Shown here piece after piece: positions 60,894 to 64,000 of a stretch of 64,000 nucleotides of DNA; positions within the stretch are counted from its first letter, which is position 1; every line of letters starts with the position of its first letter. Source of the DNA: Myxocyprinus asiaticus. Lineage: Eukaryota; Chordata; Actinopteri; Cypriniformes; Catostomidae. Below the pieces are notes generated by a model that did no database searches, was not told where the DNA came from, and saw only the letters and a program-made list of their open reading frames with translations. Both the position numbers and the translations under genes were made by a program. Where the stretch lies: NCBI RefSeq assembly GCF_019703515.2, contig NC_059372.1, forward strand, positions 16,830,492 through 16,894,491, written 5' to 3'.

Positions 60894-61883
60894 CATTCTT
60901 CCATAATGAACATAGTTAATGTTATTATTTGTTGTGGTTTTGAAGCTGGTATTGAGAATCGTCAAATTTTACTACCGACTACTGAAATTTTGGTATAGTG
61001 TTAATGTATAGCCTTTATTGAATCTATTCCCTGCTTGAACCAACCTATACTTTAAAAATATACAACATAAACTTTGACGTTACTTGAGCATGTAACTTAA
61101 ATGTCCTTTTTTCTCTCCAGACAAGTAACTTTTTTACTCGGACAAGTGAATGACCAATTTACTTGTCCGGAGGACAAGCACATGACAATGATTAATGTCG
61201 AGCCCTGGCTCAAATGTATGCTCTATTCGATGTTGTGTTTTGACCATTTGTGAACTGCATTAAACTCCATCTCGTTTATGCTTTGTGGGTGTGACTTTTT
61301 TTGCCGTGTCATCACCATTCATATCTATACAACCAATGTGTTTATGATTAAATTACTTCTAGAGCACAAAATTGTTTACAAGAGCACAAGATCTAGAAGA
61401 GCTTCATAGATCTAGCCTCTTAATTCTGCTCTCAAAGTGCACCAGATTGATGCATATAACTTTAAAATGTACAAAAGTTTCTTACATGGGAGCATGCCCC
61501 CGGACTCCTCTAGAGGGTCCATGATCCACCCACCACAGTCTCACAAAATCCTGTGGGAAACACTGCCTAAATATTTTGATGTCTAATTCTGTTGATGTTA
61601 GAGTTCTTGTCATGCCAAGTCCCCAGACAAAGAGTATCTTGGCTGCTGGACAAAACAAACCAGATACTGAGGCTTCAGAGCAACTGGAGGTCTCAAAAGA
61701 GGCTCAGTGAGAACAAAAACATTGTCCATCATTTTGTTCTGTCCTTATCTGAACGGCTTCCCTCTGCCTATCAAAATAAAAGCCACTGATCGCTGTATTC
61801 TGTTGCTCAGCTTCCATATCTTGTACAGCACGATACTGTACTGCTGCAACATCTGGAAACAATTACTCCTGTTTGCAAGCATG

Positions 61884-61884
61884 C

Positions 61885-61933
<49 letters not shown>
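61884..61933. repeat. (TG)n microsatellite
   Basis: About 24 units; a second short one at 62182-62214. Confidence 0.95.
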
Positions 61934-61936
<3 letters not shown>

Positions 61937-64000
61937 TTGGGTGGTTTATGAGGACATTTTTTTTTAGGTTACAATCTGGTAATTACAAGGGTATTATGCT
62001 ATAAATGTGGTTTATGAGGAAATTTCTAATTCCAATTGCTTAAATACATAGTAAATGATGTTTTTTTTGAAAATGTAAAAATGCAGAAAGTTTTTTGTGA
62101 GGGTTAGGGGATAAAATCTATAGTTCATACGGTATAAAAATAATTGTCTATGGAGAGTCCTCATAAGGATAGCTGCACCAACGTGTGTGTGCGTGCGTGT
62201 GTGTGTGTGTGTGTGAAAGAGAGGATATTGTTAGGAGGTTCTTGTGCTGATACGGGCTATCGCACTGTGCAGCAGGTTGGTTCAAGCAGGGAATAGATTT
62301 GTCTTTGGATTTGAGTCTAAAACAGTGTTTCTCAACCGGAAATTCAAAGACATCTAGTGGGTAGTGGCATAATCCAAAGGGTCTGAATCATTTATGTATA
62401 ACATTTATAAAGAAATAAGATTAGTATATTATACAATACAATTATTAGTATCAGAGTTCCCATTTTCATGCAAAACCTGTCAAAATCAGTTCAAAGGAAA
62501 ATGAATGGAAATTAGTAAAATCTTCAGAAGTCATGGAAATTTATATCGTGAATAAATATTTTTTTAGTTATGTTCTGCTCTAAAATATTTTATTGGCTAA
62601 AAATTGCTCTTCGTGAGTGCCATCTCTATAAAATGATTTTGTCCTAATCCGAACGAATGGAAATATCATGGAAATTAATTTGTCAAAAAGTGCACTTGTT
62701 GGGGGTCCTTGAGAATGGTTGGGAGGAAATATGATGAGGGTCCAGTACTAAAAACAAGGTAGATATCCAATTGTCTAGAACGTGGCTGCAGTGCATTAAA
62801 CCTGAGATACCCCACAGAAGGATTATTTCTCTGAAGCCATGATTACATTTTTAGGGGTCAGTAGGTTCACCCCACCAGACAGAACGGCTGGGCCTCACTG
62901 CTATAGAGAGCTATACATAGATTTCCGCCAGCTGCAGAGGTCAGAGATTATGCTGAAGTCAGTAAGTCTCCATTAAGATATTGTAGTCATGCTACTATAA
63001 TTTGGAATAATTGCTCAGGCCAGAGATGGAAACTTGAGTTGCAGTTAAGCGGCGAAAAAAAAATAATAACTTGTTCTCAAAAAAAGGGAGAAATATTTTC
63101 TCTGAATTTTGATTTGATACAAGAGAGACTTTTCCACTCTTTTTTTTTTTTTTTCTATAAAAATGTGCGGCTATTCTTGAATTACCACTGCAGCTTATAG
63201 AAAACGGTTACCAAAAGGTATTTGAGACTTGTGACAAAAGCAGCCTAGTCTTATAGAATGAACGTTACTAAAACAACATTTTTGCAAACTGACTTGTACT
63301 TGCCAAATTCTACTTTTCGTTGCAGTTTCCTGGCCAAATGAACACTAGAGGCGCTACAACAACTGTGCGTTTTATTCACTTTCTCACAAATCACGATTAC
63401 AACTGACTTTATAAACACTTATTTTTCACTCTTATACTCACACACTGCTATGTCATGATATCGAAACACTTTTATTGTAATGCATCATTTGAAAAACGAT
63501 ACATTTTTATGCTTGTATTAAAGGTGTACTCAGTAAGTTTTGTCTTCATGTCATCTTGGACTCACACTGACACCTAGCGGCTTGGATGCAGCATCATTTA
63601 AAATCAATGTTTTTCAGTTTCAGATGCTATTGCAGAAATTAAGAATTCACAGTCAGCCATGATTACTTTAATCAATTAGTGAAAGTGTCAAATAACAGGA
63701 CGGTTACTGAGATTAAGCGAGTAGTATTCGGCTAGTCATGTGATTCTAACATGGCAGCCCCCATGTGAGGACCCTCTCCATGTAGAATAAAACAGCTTTT
63801 ATAAGATTACTGATATGACTGGAGTCTTCATTTTTTAAGGAAAGACTACAAATTTTTCTAGAACATTCTATAAATGGATTATTTTTTTTTTTTAACTATT
63901 AGATGATTAATCGGTTATCGGTCGACCTCTAGACTTGAGACTTGACATAGACTTGACCTTAAAAGACTTGAAACATGACATGGACTCAAACTAAGGGTCA
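61934..64000. other. no gene seen to window end
   Basis: Repeat-like patches only (cagtgtttctcaaccgg at 62324; gacacctagcggcttgg at 63571; acttgagacttgacatagac at the end). No ccdc50 exon recognised. Confidence 0.4.

Larger units (their letters stand above)
55683..61565. mobile_element. hAT-like element carrying nested insertions
   Basis: Left end cagtgtttcccattaat, right end (reverse complement) cagtgtttcccacaggat; 13 bases in common at the tips. cccaccacagtct occurs near both ends. No clear 8-base duplication was seen (atccctaa / cctaaata), so the pairing of these ends is tentative. No intact transposase. Confidence 0.55.

Noticed and set aside
61592..61789. ORF at 61592-61789 as a ccdc50 exon
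   Set aside because: Sequence does not resemble CCDC50 and the borders are not splice sites in the needed phase.
1..64000. CRISPR arrays, bacterial operons, rRNA or tRNA genes
   Set aside because: Nothing of this kind is visible; all repeated units are transposons, microsatellites or minisatellite-like patches of an animal genome.

Overview
The window looks like nuclear DNA of a teleost fish, most likely a cyprinid. It is AT-rich, has spliced genes with GT-AG introns, and is packed with Tc1-like, hAT-like and palindromic TTAA-flanked elements and microsatellites of the kind abundant in carp-like genomes. The species call is inference; no search was run.

Layout. Positions 1-21068 are intronic or upstream sequence of a large gene; I recognise no exon there, only transposon copies, repeats and one CpG-rich patch at about 6120-7130. 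From 21069 to 33073 the plus strand carries the 3' half of camta1 (calmodulin-binding transcription activator 1): thirteen exons covering the post-TIG linker, ankyrin repeats, the low-complexity middle, the IQ motifs and the C-terminus. All exon phases fit. Two microexons are visible. One is a 21-base exon coding LTWIALK. The other is a 31-base exon whose inclusion or skipping puts the last exon in a different reading frame, giving two alternative tails of equal length. A probable 3' UTR follows to about 36830.

Downstream is a compact block of three genes. (1) 39485-41225, plus strand: a small four-exon gene with a TATA box, a 5' UTR exon, a signal peptide, a KR cleavage site and a polyA signal, coding an approximately 113-residue secreted propeptide that I cannot assign by sequence. 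(2) 42329-44700, minus strand: a urotensin II gene (uts2) with recognisable signal peptide, propeptide segments and the KR-GSGAD-FWKYCV core. It appears broken: the first core cysteine is tyrosine, the stop after the peptide is lost, and the exon phases clash in the middle. (3) 50221-50322, plus strand: the first coding exon of a ccdc50-like gene that runs out of the window. From memory, human 3q28 has OSTN(+)-UTS2B(-)-CCDC50(+) in the same order and orientation. This suggests the unknown propeptide gene is an osteocrin-position paralogue and that the block predates the UTS2/UTS2B split.

The rest (50323-64000) is intron or intergenic DNA dominated by transposons. At 55683-61565 there is a stack: a hAT-like element containing a Tc1-like element that itself contains a second Tc1-like element, plus a second hAT-like element with a perfect 8-base target duplication that contains a palindromic element.
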